From the NCBI GenBank assembly GCA_039621445.1, contig CP154957.1, forward strand, positions 26,768,541 through 26,832,540: DNA of 64,000 bases, in the 5' to 3' direction. Origin of the DNA: Euglena gracilis. Its lineage: Eukaryota; Euglenida; Euglenophyceae; Euglenales. This document shows positions 42,136 to 54,057 of this stretch, piece by piece. The position numbers and the translations under genes were made by a program. The notes under the pieces were generated by a model, which was not told the DNA's origin, searched no databases, and saw only the letters and a list, made by a program, of their open reading frames with translations. The number at the start of each line of letters is the position of its first letter. The first letter of the stretch is position 1.

Positions 42136-44695
42136 CTGAGGTGGTGTTCATCATCGCGGAGGTGAAGAAGCAGGAGCAGGAGGTCATCAACAACACCGAG
42201 TTGGAGGATCCACCCGAAGAGTCGTTCTGGCTCGAAGAAGACGTCAATAATGACGAGGAGGCAAGCATCCAGGAAGGGGAGTCTGCGGACCTCCCAGTGG
42301 GCTCGGCCGTGTCTGCAGCACAGCACGTTCCGACACGCGATCCACCGCCAGCGCTAGGTCGCGATCCATCGCGGACATTCGCCGCCGCTGCATCGCACCA
42401 GCCCGTCCCGCTTCACCTCGTGCATCACCTGTCTGACCGTCACTCCGTCTCTGTGTTTCCCCAGCTGTCGCAGGAGGCTGATCCTCAGATCCCTCTGCTG
42501 CGGTTTCGACCTTGGTGTGCCCATCATCATGTGCCCAGTGCGCGCAGCCTGTGTCTTCGTTCGCTCACATGTTGCAGCATGCTGCTCCCCAGGCGGCTGT
42601 GGCTGCCTCCCAGGCTTCCGAGGCTACCCCCCAGGCGACGGTGGTGGCTACCAGGTTGGCTGACGTGGCTGCACCCGGGGCGTCTGTGGCTGCCTCTGCG
42701 ATGTTCACCCATTCTCCGTGCCTATTCCGAACAATTTCCTGGCTGCAGGCGGGGACGCGGTGCTTCCTCCGTCTGCTGCCTTCCCAGTGCGTACGGGCCG
42801 GCACCACCCCATGCCGCTGGCCTTTGCCACGCCGTCCCCATTTCTCTCACACCGTTCCCTTCCTGCGTACCCCATACCCAGTGCGCCGCGTTCATTCCCT
42901 GTCCCGATGGAGCCTTCGCCACCCATGGCCCCTTCCCGTTGCACCTCCAGGACCCGTCCGCGCCCTCAAGGCTGCGAGAGGGCACTGCCGCCGGTGTGTA
43001 CGTCCTTAATCCCCCCAAAGCAGGCCTGGTGAGTCCCGGCCCTTTCCGGCCCCAACACGGAGGCCACCCATTTCCCTCTACCCACGGCTACCCATGCCAG
43101 TCCACCGCCCCAGGGGTGGTTGGAAAAGCCTGGCGTCAAACCGTACTGGGTAGCGGGGGGGTGTATTTGTGGGGCTGCTGCTGCTGCTGCCGTTCCTTGC
43201 ATTCCTATTCGCCAGAGTGCCTGCTGCGCAGTGGACCAAGACGCTGGCGGAGGCTGGGTACGTGGAGACTACACCGCCGGAAGCAAGCCGACGGTCTGCA
43301 GCGGACGCCTCTTCCCCTGTCCCTCACAATGGCACTGATACTGTGGAGGCAGGAGGAGGCTGGCGCCCAAGGCCTGAAGCCAGAGGCAGGCGGCTGCCAG
43401 GGGCAGAGCAGACCCCCTAAGCCGACCAAGGGAAGACAACGGCCGGGAGACAGCGGGGGGCGGAGGCCACATAGGCAATCCAGCGCCCCAAGGGGGCCAC
43501 CAGCCAGCCAACCCCCCAGCAAGCAAGAGGAGGCAGAGAACCAGGGCTGCCAGGCACCCAACCACCCAGGGGGAAGACCAGCCAGGCCCCCCCACAAGGG
43601 GGAACCGAGCCAGACGGCCAGGCCCCCCCAGGGAGAAACGAAGCCAGCCTCCCCCCACCAGGGGGAACCTAACAACCAAAGCCCCCCCCCAGGGGTGCAG
43701 CAGAGGACCAAGGCCCCCCAGAAGGCCGGCGAGAGGCCCCAGATGGCCACTGATCCAGGACCAGGACCCCCCTCCCTCAGGGGGCCCCAAAGTGACACTG
43801 AGCCAAACCCCCCCCCGAGGAGCCCCAGAGGCAACCAAGCCAGGATCCCCCCCCCCGGCGGCCCAGAGGCCACCAACCCAGGACCGCCCCCCCCCAGGGG
43901 GCCCAGAGAGCACGACCAAGGCCCCCCCACAGGGAGCCACAGAGAGCAGAGACTCAAGGCCCTCCACTCCAAGGCAGAAGACCCCAGGTGGAACCCCGAA
44001 AAAAAAACGGAGGCAGACCCCCCCGGGCAAAAAAGCCCTCCTCAGGTGCGGGCACCAACACCAGAGCCCCAGAGCGCCAAGCGAGAACCGAGAGGGCGCA
44101 AGGGCACCCCCCCGCCAGAGCGCCACAAGAGAACCGAGCAGGTGCAAGGGAGAGAGATGCACGCCCCCCCCAGCCAGCCAAAGGAAGCCAGCAGGGGGCA
44201 AAGGAGGCGAGCCGAAGACACCCCCAGGCACCAGAAAGACCCAAGGGACCGCCGACTCCCCCCTAACCAGCCAGGGAGCGGCAAGGGAAAGGCGCAGACC
44301 TCCAGACTGTGCCCCCAGCCTGAGGGTCTGCGCGGCGCGGCTGCCCAGCCACCCAGTGAGTCCGGAATTTTCCACCCCCACCCAAGGCGCCCCCAGGATC
44401 CTGCGGCCGGCCTGCCACCAGACCGCGGGGACCAACCAGCCCCTGACCAAGAATTTGTGGCGCGCAAGCCGACACACAAGGAACGACCAGGACCACCAAA
44501 CGCCGAAGGCCAAGGCCGTATGACCGGACCACACCCCTGCACTCCGTATACCCCTGCACCTGCGTAAATCCGCACCCTCCCCTCGTTTGTACATTTTTTG
44601 ACGTTGCCGATGAGGTGCGCATCGCCCCCGCCCCCTCTCCGCCTCCGAGGTTAGCCGAAGGCAGGCGAGGCCGGGCTCCTCGGTAGGAAGGGGAA
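42136..44695 (+). other. GC-rich 3' tail of the chromovirus, no recognised domain
   Basis: A long open frame continues to 44567 but consists of Pro/Arg/Gly-rich low-complexity sequence. 43440-44300 has many AGCCAGGCCCCCC-type imperfect repeats. The opposite strand also stays open, as expected for compositional bias. I see no env-like protein, signal peptide or membrane segment. It ends at the 3' LTR. Confidence 0.6.
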
Positions 44696-45308
44696 TGTGA
44701 GCGGCGGGAGGCGTCCTGGCGCCTGCGCACCTGAATTAGCAAAATTTTCTGCCCCATTCCGCTACTTTTTTTTATCTGTGTACTTCCCTCCCAGGTTCTC
44801 TTTTCCTGATGTTTCATTCAAAGAATTGTGCATGCTGAATCAAGAAAATTCAAAATATGAATCTGAATTCGAGAAAGCAATTGTCAAACAAACTCAAAAA
44901 GTTAATCCGGAAGTCCAAGGAAAAGGGGAAGCCAAGGCAACAATTCAAATTCGAAAAGAAGGGCAATCGGCGCTGGGAAGCAAGGTTAAGGAAGGTGTTC
45001 TTCGCCTCCCCCCCCCCCGCTGCCCTTTTACTTTTAAACCAGGCTTTGCCTCCCCCCCCCTACTGCTTCAGAGGGCCTCCGAAGGAGTTGGCCAAAAAAA
45101 CCTTCCCTCCCCCCCAATTTTTTGAATTATTTGCCCTCCAGAACCCAGGTTCTGGCTGGATTCAGGGACCGAAGGCCGCAAAAAAAGGGAATTTTTGGGG
45201 CACTTGTGCCTAATTTTACCGGAGCGCCGGGTGATTGTTTTCCCCCACTCGGCCTGCCAGGGAGCCCCTTCCGCGCACGTTCACCGAACCGGCGAGTGGG
45301 GAAAACTC
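44696..45308 (+). repeat. 3' LTR of the chromovirus
   Basis: Begins TGTGAGCGGCGGGAGG and runs to about GGGGAAAA near 45308. 44696-45115 matches 29836-30236; 45115-45308 matches 31124-30928 in inverted orientation. Confidence 0.85.
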
Positions 45309-45589
45309 AGGAGTGGTTTCAGGGACAAAATTTGCATTTTTAAAGTTTGGGGTATGCAACTTGATGATTTTAGCTGTGTGATTGGTGCAGGTCCACAAAA
45401 TATTTCATGGTGTTGGTGAGAACCCTAAAAATGGTTAGGGGTGTGAGGTTTGACCGAATTTGTCGCAAGACGGAAGCCATTTTTCGACAGGAAAGTTGAT
45501 GGGCAACCAACACGTTTCCTATTTTTTGTAGTTTTTTTTAATTGGGTGTTGGAACCTGCATGTCTTCGCTCCGCAAATTTATTACAGCT

Positions 45590-45970
45590 CCCAGATGAGG
45601 AATGTTTTGGCTTGGTGTTGACTAAATTTTGGTGGAGTTGATTTGAAATCTGCTGCCATGGTCTCATGGTCTGTGACCATGAGGGTTAAATGCTGATGTA
45701 CCAAATGGGGTTTCTTTGCCAACACCAGCATATCGTCTAGATGTACGAAGGCAAAAAAAACTTTGCTGTGCCACAATTTTTCCAGAGGTTTCATGAATTG
45801 CATGAACAGGTAAGTTCAATGGCTGATCCCGAAACAAGCTGACTGGAATTCCCACAGGTTGTCCCTTACTTGAAAAAATGATATATCTTTTGATGAGGCG
45901 GTTGAGGGGCAGACGGACATACGCATCTGTCAGATTTAGCTTCCCTTCCCCACCAAACCTGTTGTAGATA
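45590..45970 (-). pseudogene. Divergent YR-element reverse transcriptase fragment
   Basis: The minus strand reads GGEGKLNLTDAYVRLPLNRL, YIIFSSKGQPVGIPVSLF and, one frame over, MQFMKPLEKLW and FAFVHLDDMLVLAKKPHLVH. It aligns with WAAKIDLKDAYFHIPV and FIHLDDILLVAPTQ of the neighbouring elements but is clearly more diverged. It is a separate, older subfamily, cut off at both sides. Confidence 0.75.
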
Positions 45971-46053
45971 ATGGAATATCCCTGATAAAGTGGTTAACTT
46001 GAGGGGGGGGGGGGGTGCTGTGAAAAATTGGTTCAACTCTTTGCAATTTGTGA

Positions 46054-46470
46054 TTAGCCGATGTAAACCAACCCCTGCTCTTCAGGAGGACTGGGCCCTC
46101 CACACCTGGGGGGGGTACCCCTTGCATGTCCAAAAAGTCTTTTGTTATAGAAGCAGTGGCGTCTGCACTTATGGCCCTGAATGAGGGTTTTAATGAAATT
46201 AGAGGGGGGCCCTGGTCTGGCGAATAAACGTCTAGCAGCTACATAGTACATCATTAAATGAAATGGGCTTATTTGTGGACAGTGAGTTATGGACACAATC
46301 CTTTCCCACTTATGGAATTTTTGACCTGTACGCTTAACCTGGATGAAGGGTGCCCTACCCAACACACTGGTGGCTTGTTTGACTTGTGCCAAGTCTGAGG
46401 ATCGGTATAAACAGAGGATCCGTGAGCAAAAAATCAGTTGTGCACACAATGTACATATATCAGTTGGCAT
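46054..46470 (-). pseudogene. YR element A: tyrosine recombinase (N-terminal part)
   Basis: Reads ICTLCAQLIFCSRILCLYRS with SDLAQVKQ (first catalytic Arg), FIQVKRTGQKFHKWERIVSI (Lys on a beta strand) and PQISPFHLMMYYVAA. The same blocks occur in element B at 50.1-50.5 kb. The HxxR and Tyr region is not preserved downstream, so the enzyme is broken. Confidence 0.78.
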
Positions 46471-47013
46471 GGGCGCCTTTGCCAGCCCCAGGAGGATTGG
46501 GAGTACATCCCAAAATACCCCATGCTTCTCCAGGTTTTGGTTCCAAAGCCTCTTGAAGGGGGTTAACAGTGGAAACTCCGCCCGCCAAACCCAGGAATCA
46601 AAAGCATAGCACTGTATGCATTACGGGCTTGGGCCTTGGAATAATAAAATTAAACTGTCAGCCACTTGGTCTGTTGTTGCTTCAGGGTGGGCGGCCCCAT
46701 GTGATCCAAAATGACCCACAGAAGCGCAAAAGCAATCTGATAACGTTTCAGGCTAGTGTTTCTCCCAGGAAGTTGTCAATGGTCTGAAGCTTAACTTGTT
46801 TTCCCTCCAATAATTGCCTGAGCAAATCATGCAAAACAGGGGCCACCTGGGGGGGTGGCATTTGCTCACCCCTGCAATTGGTGAACATGCCCCTGTATGG
46901 GGTGATTTTTAGGCAGAGGGACCCTGGAACTTTCATTTTTATTTATTGGGGCCACCACGTGGCTGAATCCTAGTACGAGGTGACCATAAAAACTTTGGTC
47001 TGGGGAAACATTT

Positions 47014-48383
47014 TCAACCTGGGTAGAAGTTGTTGAATATTTGACGGGGGGGTTTGCATAAAGATCCTCCATGTTGTCCAGTGGACATTGTAATGTGTTC
47101 ACTGCTGTGGCCTCCCAGTGGGGCCACCTTGCAAAATTGGGCAGTTTTTTGTTGCCCGGGGAGGCAAATAAATATGTTTCCAGCCGTATGAAGTTTTGAA
47201 AATGCTGTTTTAGGCAGTGAAAAAGTTGGGGGTCTAAAGAATAATCCCCCCTGTCCATCTCCTATCTTCTTATACGGTCTGCCAGGCATTCTTTTGAAGG
47301 TACTCAGTTGATTTGAAGGTTTACTTGTTTTCCCGTGCGTTCTGAATGGGTCCTTTCTTCCCCCTCCTTTGGTTAAGTAATAGCAAACTACCTGGTTGTC
47401 CACGGACAAAGAAACTGTTTCCCTAGGTTTTCTCAAACTTTTCACAGTGCTGATTGCTGCACTGAGCTCCTTTACATTTATGTGTAAAATGGAGTCTTTT
47501 CTCCAAAACTCCTGCACAATTTCTCCTGTAGCCCCTCCCCCCCCCCAGGCATGGGTGCTGCTGTCTGAGTGCAACTCTCTGGTTGCAGTTTTGGGGAAGG
47601 GTCTGCCCCCCCCCAGGTGTCCAGAAGAATTTTCATTTCCCTCAATTGGGCGGTGTTTTGAGTCCCAGGGTGCTGTGGACTTTGCCATCAAAAAAATTGA
47701 CAGGGCATCCGTAAAAGCCCTTAAAAAGGGCAGGGCCATTAGGTTGCAGCTTATTTGACCCAAAATGGCAGCCAGCTGCCTTTTTGACATGTAATCTTTT
47801 TTTACAATCTTCCCCAGCTCCTTTTTCATGGTTTCATTTCTGGGTGGCACCTGCAACATTCCTTCCTGGAAGTATAGTACAAAATCCAGATGGGGTACCA
47901 CTTTGGTGGGCTGGAGGGTGGACTTTTAACATTGATTTTGAACCCTGACTTCAGTAAATCTTTGACGACGGTGTTCAGATGAGTTTGTAAAAATTTTTGG
48001 GTAGGAGCCACCAACAAAATGTCGTCAAGGTGAATGAACACCTGGATGCCCCTTTTTATCCACAGCTTTTCGAAAGTTTTCATGACTGACATGAACATTT
48101 GGGGCATTACATTTCGCCCAAAGCAGCCTGTTTGAAATACCCAGGTCTGCCCCCCCACCTGATGCCTTAAAAATGGTCTTAGGCCTGCACTTAATGGAAA
48201 ATGGTCTTCTTGGTGTTGATAGTGTTGGTAGACATACCATAGGGGGGTCACTGTGGGTCCCCCCCCTTGTTGACTGAGCAGGAATAAGTGCTGGTGGGAG
48301 TCTCCCCCTCCCTGTTCCTCCTGTCTGGTCCTTGGGGGGCCATCTTCCTCTGGGGCTGGGCAGGTGGCTGGCCATTTAAACAC
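47014..48383 (-). pseudogene. YR element A: RT (partial) and RNase H
   Basis: Begins inside the RT palm: PLSAGLRPFLRHQVGG, CFGRNVMPQMFMSVMKTFEK, then the catalytic FIHLDDILLVAPTQ. A thumb-like region (KRQLAAILGQISCNLMALPF) leads to RNase H: LHSDSSTHAWGG, LHINVKELSAAISTVKSL and SLSVDNQVVCYYLTKGGG. The RT fingers (LISDCRE, KIDLKDAYF in element B) are missing, so A carries an internal deletion between gag and RT. Frames change at least twice. Confidence 0.85.
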
Positions 48384-49110
48384 AAAGCCCTTGCAGGGCT
48401 TCCCCTTAGCTTCTGGGGGGCCTGTGATGGACCCTCCTTGTGATCATGTTGAAATTGATATTCTTGTTGTTAATATTTCTGGCCCCAGTGGCCTTGATGA
48501 TAACTTTAAATGCCCGAATGGCCTGATTGGTTTCTGGGTCGCCATGCCCACTTGAAATCCTGAGGGGTTCTTGGGGCCCCACCCTTGGGGTGGTGTGATT
48601 GAGAAATGGTGGGGATGGTGTGTTTGACCTTGTCTGCCCCTGCCATGTCCTGTGGGACATTGGAGCCTTGGCCTTTGTTCCAGCGATTTCTGCAAATGCA
48701 GATGCCTTCATGGCTGGTTGTGCCGTCATGGCCTTTGTTGCCTTCATGGCCTGTGCGGTTTTGGCTGCCATAGCCCCACTTGAACCCAACGTGTTGTTTT
48801 GAAATGTTGAATGCACTTTGTGGTCTGGACTGTGGGCCCCCATGGCCCTGTTTCCAATGGCCGTAGTGGTCTGCTGGCGGTTGCCTCTGTCGCTTGCGGG
48901 GTCTTCTGACCACTGTCTGCCAGGGTCCGTGGCCATCAGTTTGGGGGGTCTGGGTGTTGAAAACTCCTTTTGGAGAAATTTCTTTTGGGAAAGGGGCAGC
49001 CACGGTTCGCAACGGTTGGTCCTGCGTCGCCAGGTTGTCCAGATGCTTCGGCTGCCCCCAGTTGAAGGTCTCCAGCGCTGTGCTTCTTTGAAATTGCATC
49101 TTTCATCGAA
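48384..49110 (-). pseudogene. YR element A: gag-like ORF1
   Basis: Starts about 49099 and reads DGHGPWQTVVRRPRKRQRQP followed by Gly/His/Gln-rich sequence. It is homologous to ORF1 of element B. No zinc knuckle is visible. Its role as gag is inferred from position. Confidence 0.72.
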
Positions 49111-49229
49111 ATCCTTTCAAAAAAACCAACAATTTTTGCTCCTTGATTATGCACGAGCACGACTTTCTGGATAATACAGTCGAATTGATTGGCTTCTTCT
49201 TCTTCCAATTGATTTGATATTTGAAGTTC

Positions 49230-49850
49230 CTTTCTTCTGGGTGTCGAAGCAAATTAGGGACCAGCCAACTCCGGCGAAAAAGGCACTCTGCGGGACCTCC
49301 TAACCCAACGCACCCAAACAATCCGGGCAGCACCGCCGGCGACCAAGGCATGGCCCCACAAGGGCGAAGTGCGGAGCCCGAGGTGCAGGAGGAAGAATTT
49401 CCTTCACGCCTCGCTGTAGATGTGCCTTCTTGTACTCCCTCGACGCAAGCCGAAAAGGGAGGAAGGGACACCGAGGCGAAGCACAAAGACATTGTGAGGC
49501 CATGCCTTGCTCGCTGGCGGTTTGTTGCGTGATTGTTCGCTGCGCTGGGTTAGGCGGTCCCGCTTAGTGCCGCCCCGTCGGATTTGGCTGCTTTGTCTCC
49601 GACGTGGCGACCACGGCGCTGTCTTTTTCCCTGGGGGGGGTCCCCGCCCCCACACCCCCCCCCTGGCCCCCATCTTCTGACCGAGGGCGTTTGAATGCAA
49701 ATTTTCTTAACGGGGTGGGGGGGTCGGGGATCGCAATGTCTTTGTGCTTCGCCCTCGGTGTCCCTTCCTCCCTTTTCGGCTTGCCTCGAGGGAGTACGAG
49801 ACACCTCGGGCTCCGCACTTTGCCATTGTGAGGCCAGATTGTGCACTGAA
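49230..49850. repeat. Junction of terminal repeats between YR elements A and B
   Basis: 49237-49392 is the right-end module of A (GACCAGCCAACTCCGGCGAA ... AAGTGCGGAGCCCGAGGTGC). 49440-49508 holds GGAAGGGACACCGAGGCGAA then GTGAGGCCATGCC. 49732-49838 is an inverted version (CTTCGCCCTCGGTGTCCC, CACCTCGGGCTCCGCACTTT). The arrangement of direct and inverted copies around two same-direction elements fits split/inverted terminal repeats of YR retrotransposons. Confidence 0.75.
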
Positions 49851-49859
49851 AAAAGGGGG

Positions 49860-50467
49860 CCAGGGCATTCTCCAAAGAACCTTGGTCACCAAGTCTTTGA
49901 TAATGGGCTGTGAAAGCCTCCACACCCTTCCATTGACCAATTTCACAAACTTCTTGGGCAGAAAGGCCCAATTTTTTTAGCAAACCAACCACTGCCCCTC
50001 TGGTGGAGTGGGGTCCCCAAACTTGGGGGGGTACCCCCTGTTTGGTCAAAAAGTCTTTGGTGATAGAAGCAATGGTGTCTGCCTTAATGGCTTTGTATGG
50101 GGGGTTTTAACGTAATTAAAAGGGGACCCCCTGGTTTCATAAAGAAAAGTGTTGCTGCCACATAAGACAACATTAAATGAAAGGGGCTGATTTGGGGGCA
50201 CTGGGGAACGGAGACAACTCGCTCCCACTTGTGGAGTTTTTGACCTTTACGTTTAATTTTGATGTAGGGTGCCCCCCCCCCCAACACGCTGGTGGTTCTT
50301 TGGACCTGTGCCAAATCAGAACTCCTGTATAAACAGAGGATTCGTGAACAGAAAATGAGTTGTGTGCGCAATGTACATATATCAGAGGGCAGGGGGACTG
50401 TGCCAGCCGCAGGAGGATTGGGAGGGGATCCCAGAATGCACCACATTTCTCCAGGTTTTGGTTCCAA
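49860..50467 (-). pseudogene. YR element B: tyrosine recombinase
   Basis: N-terminal half: ICTLRTQLIFCSRILCLYRS with SDLA (Arg I), YIKIKRKGQKLHKWERVVSV (Lys) and PQISPFHLMLSYVAAT. C-terminal half, in another frame: VWGPHSTRGAVVGLLKKLG (HxxR) and EIGQWKGVEAFTAHYQRLG (nucleophile Tyr). All catalytic positions of the family are present, so only frameshifts inactivate it. A recombinase after RT-RNase H is the order gag-RT-RH-YR, as in Ngaro-type rather than DIRS1-type elements. Confidence 0.85.
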
Positions 50468-50583
50468 AGCCTTTTCTAAGGTGCCAACATGGCATGAAAC
50501 CTCAGGCCCCCAAAGCCAGGGATCAATAGCATATCACTGTATGCATTGCGTGCTTGGGCCTTTTGAAAATTGGAACAGTTGAA

Positions 50584-52577
50584 TTAAAGCGTCAACCACT
50601 TGGTCAGTGGTGGCTTCAGGGGGGGGTACCCCATTTTTTCCAGAATCACCCATAAAAGCGTAAAGGCACTTTGGTACCTTTTCAAACCGGGGTTTGTTCC
50701 CAGGAAATCTGTAATTGTTGAATTTTGTATTTGTTTCCCCTCCAAAATTTGCCTGAGCAAATCATGCAAAGGAGGGGCCACCTGGGGGTCGGCGTTTTTC
50801 CCCCCCTGCAATTGGTGAACATACCCTTGTAAGGGGAGATTTTCCGGCAGGGGGTCCCTGGTACTTTCATTTTTAAATTGGGGCCACCATGTGGCTGAAT
50901 CCCAGTAGGGGGTGACTATCAAAACTTTGGTTTGTGGAAACATTTTTAACCTGGGGAGAAATTTTTGAATTACAGACCAGGGGGGGTTTGCATAAAGTCC
51001 TCCCATGTTGTCTAGTGGACATTGTAATGCATTCACTGCTGTGGCTTCCCAGTGGGGCCAACTGGCCACAAACTGTGGCAGTTTTTTGTTGCCTGGTGAG
51101 GCAAAAAGATCTATTTCAGGTTTATGTAATTTTTGAACTGCTGCCTCAGCCATTGAAAAAGTTGGGGGTCCAGGGAATAATCCCCCCTGTCCATTTTTCA
51201 CCTGCTTATGGGGTCTGCCAGGCATTCATGTGAAGGAACCCACTTTACTTGTAGGTTTATGTTGTGTTCCATGCACCATTTGAAAAAGAGTCTTGGCATG
51301 GAATTGAAAGGGTCCTTTCTGCCCCCCCCCTTTTGTTAAGTAATAATAAATTACTTGATTGTCCACGGATAGGGACACAGTTTCTCCTGGCTGGCTGAGG
51401 CTTTGAACTGTGCTTATTGCTGCACTTAATTCCTTGACATTTATGTGCAAAATGGAGTTTTCCCTCCAAAATTCATGCACAATTTTTCCTGTTCGAATGT
51501 CCAGCCCCCCCCCAGGCATGGGTGCTGCTGTCTGAGTGCAACTCTCTGGTTGCACTTTGGGGGAAGGGTCTGCCCCCCCATGTGTCCAGCAGAAGTTTTA
51601 TTTCTCTTAATTGGTCCTTTACTCTTTGAGAAATGGGGTGTTTTGAGTCCCAGGGGGCTGTGGAATTTTCCACCAAAAAAATTGCCAGGGCATCCGTAAA
51701 GGCCCTTAGAAAGGGCAAGGCCATTAGATTGCATCTGATTTGGCCCAAAATGGCAGCCAGTTGCCTTTTTGACATGAAATCTTTTTTCACTATTTTTCCC
51801 AGCTCCTTTTTTACTGTTTTTATTTTCTGGGGGGGCACCTGTAATTTTCCCTCTTGGAAGTTTAGCTGAAATACAAGATGATTTACGATTTGGGTGGGCT
51901 GCAGGGTGGACTTTTTTGCATTGATTTTGAATCTTGATTTGATTAAATCCCTGACCACTGTGTTCAGGTGATTATGTAAGTTGTTTTGTGTTGGGGCCAC
52001 CAGTAAAATGTCGTCCAGGTAAATACCTGGATGCCCTTTTTCCTCCACAGCTTTTCGAATGTCTTCACTACTGACATAAAAATTTGGGGCATTACATTTA
52101 GTCCAAAACAGCCTGCCTGGAATTCCCATGTCTGCCCACCACCTGATGTCTTAGAAAGGGCCTTACGGCCTGGCTCACTGGGATGTGGAAGTAAGCATCC
52201 TTCAGGTCTATTTTTGCTGCCCAGTGGCCTTTTTCTAACACTGGAAAAATGTGCTGGATGTGATCCAGCTTGAAAGGTTTCACTTGGAATAGTTGATTTA
52301 TTTCCCTGCAATCGCTTATTAATCTGCATTTTGTCTGCTCCCCTTCTGGTTTCGAAATTAGAAACCAGGGGATTAGGTGCTGGGTGGTTGAATTCCTCAC
52401 CGTCTTTATGGATCCAGATTTTTCGTAATCCAGCAGTATTTTTTCTGCTTGGTGCAGGTTCACATTTGCCCTGGGTTTTGGGTGGGTGGACAATTTTGGT
52501 GGTTTTACCCAAGGGGGTTGAATGCCATCCCTGATTAGTTGACATGTTGTTTGGGGGGGGCATTTTTTGTCAACCAT
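50584..52577 (-). pseudogene. YR element B: RT and RNase H
   Basis: RT fingers and palm: KCRLISDCREINQLFQVKPF, GHWAAKIDLKDAYFHIPVS, FGLNVMPQIFMSVVKTFEK and YLDDILLVAPTQ. RNase H: ELHSDSSTHAWGG, ILHINVKELSAAIS and SLSVDNQVIYYYLTKGGG. A following conserved region reads IDLFASPGNKKLPQFV and LYANPPWSVIQKFLPR. The most complete YR retroelement polyprotein in the window, with a few frameshifts (for example around the YLDD site). Confidence 0.88.
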
Positions 52578-52578
52578 T

Positions 52579-53919
52579 TCAGGCTTTTTGCAGCCTTTGA
52601 TGGAGGGGGGTGTCTCCCCATTTTTTCTCCATGCAATTGATTTCTTGGATCAGATGATTGTGGGGGGGCTGGGCTGGAGATGTTGGACCTTTTAGGCTTT
52701 TTTGCAGCTTTGATGGAGGGGGGTGTAACCCCCTATTTCCTCCACTGAATTTATTTTCTGGATAAGATGATTCTGGGGGGGCTGGGTTGGGGGTGTTGGA
52801 CATTGCACCCCTAGGTCCCCTAGGGCTTGCGCCTTCGGAAAAAGAAATTTTTTCTGGGGGGATGTGCATGCACTCTCTCCCTCTCTGCTCATCTCTCTGG
52901 TTGATCTTGTTGTTGGGAGACATACCATTGGACTTAAGGCCCCTGTTTGGCCTATCTGGTCTTCTCCATGTTGATGTGGTTGGTTGACATACCATAGGGG
53001 GGCCTCTGTGGGTCCCCCCCTTGATTGATTGATCGGGAATTGAGAAATAAATGTAGGAGGGGTTCCTGCCCCTCCCTCCAAAAGGGCCACTGTGGGTCAC
53101 TTTTCCTCCTGAGGCTGGGTCGTTAAAGGGGCCACTGTGGGTCCCCTTTTCCTCCTTTTTTGGCAGAGGGCCTCTGTGGGTCCCTCGGGGGATTTCTCCA
53201 GCAGCTGTCTTAGCTTCTTGGTGGCCACTGTGGGTCCACCCTGCTGGTTGGGCATGATGCCCCTTAGCTTCTTGGTGGCCACTGTGGGTCCAGCCTGCTG
53301 GTCTCCAAGGTCTCCATGTGTAAATTTTTTGCCATAATCCTTCTGTAGGTCTTCCAGGCCTTGATTTGGCCTCCAACCCCACTTGAAATCTGGGCGGGCT
53401 GCTGTGGCCCCCCCTTTTGCTCTTGAGAGGGGCTGTTGTGATGGATGAATTGGGGGGGTCGGACAGACCTTTTCTGCCCCTTCCTGAGGGTATTTGCTTG
53501 TAAAACTGGCCCCCATGGCCCCTGTAGTGTTGTCCTCCTTGGCCTTGATTCCATCTCCCCATCCTTTGGCCAATTGTTGTATAGGCAACTGGGCGCCTTT
53601 GGGGGAGATGCCCCACATGTGTAGGCTGTGGTTGTTCAATTGTGGAGCATTTTGGGCCCCCCTGGCCAATCCTTTGCCCATCAAGGGCTGGGGCAGACTT
53701 TTGTCTTCTGGGCCTTCTGGCCACAGCGGTCCAAGGACCGTGGCCGTCACTGGGGGGGGGGGGGGGTTTGGGCTGGGAAATTTCTGGGGGGGGGGGCTGG
53801 GGGGAGGGAAACGGCCACGGTTCGCCGCGTGTCGACCACATCTCCAAACTCTCCTGCTTCTGCAGCAACTGCTCCAGGACGTCCGTGGCCATGTAATCCC
53901 AATTTCTTCTCCACTGCAT
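52579..53919 (-). CDS. YR element B: gag-like ORF1 (446 codons)
   Basis: The longest intact retroelement frame. N-terminal helix-prone segment (MATDVLEQLLQKQESLEMWS), Pro-rich linker, the family motif DGHGPWTAVARRPRRQKSAP, then repeated Gly/His/Gln segments including variants of GWTHSGHQEAK and HRGPPMVCQPTTSTW. The start codon at 53919 keeps the whole frame open. It could serve as an RNA-binding structural protein; this rests on position and composition only. Confidence 0.7.
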   Translation of the reverse strand: MQWRRNWDYMATDVLEQLLQKQESLEMWSTRGEPWPFPSPQPPPPEISQPKPPPPPSDGHGPWTAVARRPRRQKSAPALDGQRIGQGGPKCSTIEQPQPTHVGHLPQRRPVAYTTIGQRMGRWNQGQGGQHYRGHGGQFYKQIPSGRGRKGLSDPPNSSITTAPLKSKRGGHSSPPRFQVGLEAKSRPGRPTEGLWQKIYTWRPWRPAGWTHSGHQEAKGHHAQPAGWTHSGHQEAKTAAGEIPRGTHRGPLPKKEEKGTHSGPFNDPASGGKVTHSGPFGGRGRNPSYIYFSIPDQSIKGGTHRGPPMVCQPTTSTWRRPDRPNRGLKSNGMSPNNKINQRDEQRGRECMHIPPEKISFSEGASPRGPRGAMSNTPNPAPPESSYPENKFSGGNRGLHPPPSKLQKSLKGPTSPAQPPHNHLIQEINCMEKKWGDTPLHQRLQKA

Positions 53920-54057
53920 TGCTCATTGAAGTCAAAATTGAAAATTTATAATTGAACTATCATGTGCTATTCGTCTGGATCGTGTCCTTCTGGATATTGA
54001 ATTGATATTGAGTTCTTTTCTCCGTTCTTCTTCGTTCGTGAACTCTTGTTCTTTCTT

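Larger units (their letters stand above)
29836..45308 (+). mobile_element. Ty3/gypsy chromovirus with methyltransferase-like domain (decayed)
   Basis: A 15.5-kb LTR retrotransposon. Order: 5' LTR start (29836), inverted segment (30237-31124), gag (31343-34886), MTase-like domain (37130-37780), protease (38050-38490), RT (38810-39545), RNase H (39590-40135), integrase (40880-41660), chromodomain (41930-42135), long GC-rich tail, 3' LTR (44696-45308). LTRs start TGTTGGCGGCGGG and TGTGAGCGGCGGG. The coding region has many frameshifts and stops. It is enlarged by a nested small LTR element (35148-36840) and two SINEs in gag. A chromodomain after integrase places it among the chromoviruses. No unambiguous 5-bp target duplication was found. 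Confidence 0.85.

Noticed and set aside
41871-44567. 898-codon protein downstream of integrase
   Set aside because: Only the first part (chromodomain) is recognisable; the rest is Pro/Arg low complexity and the opposite strand is equally open.
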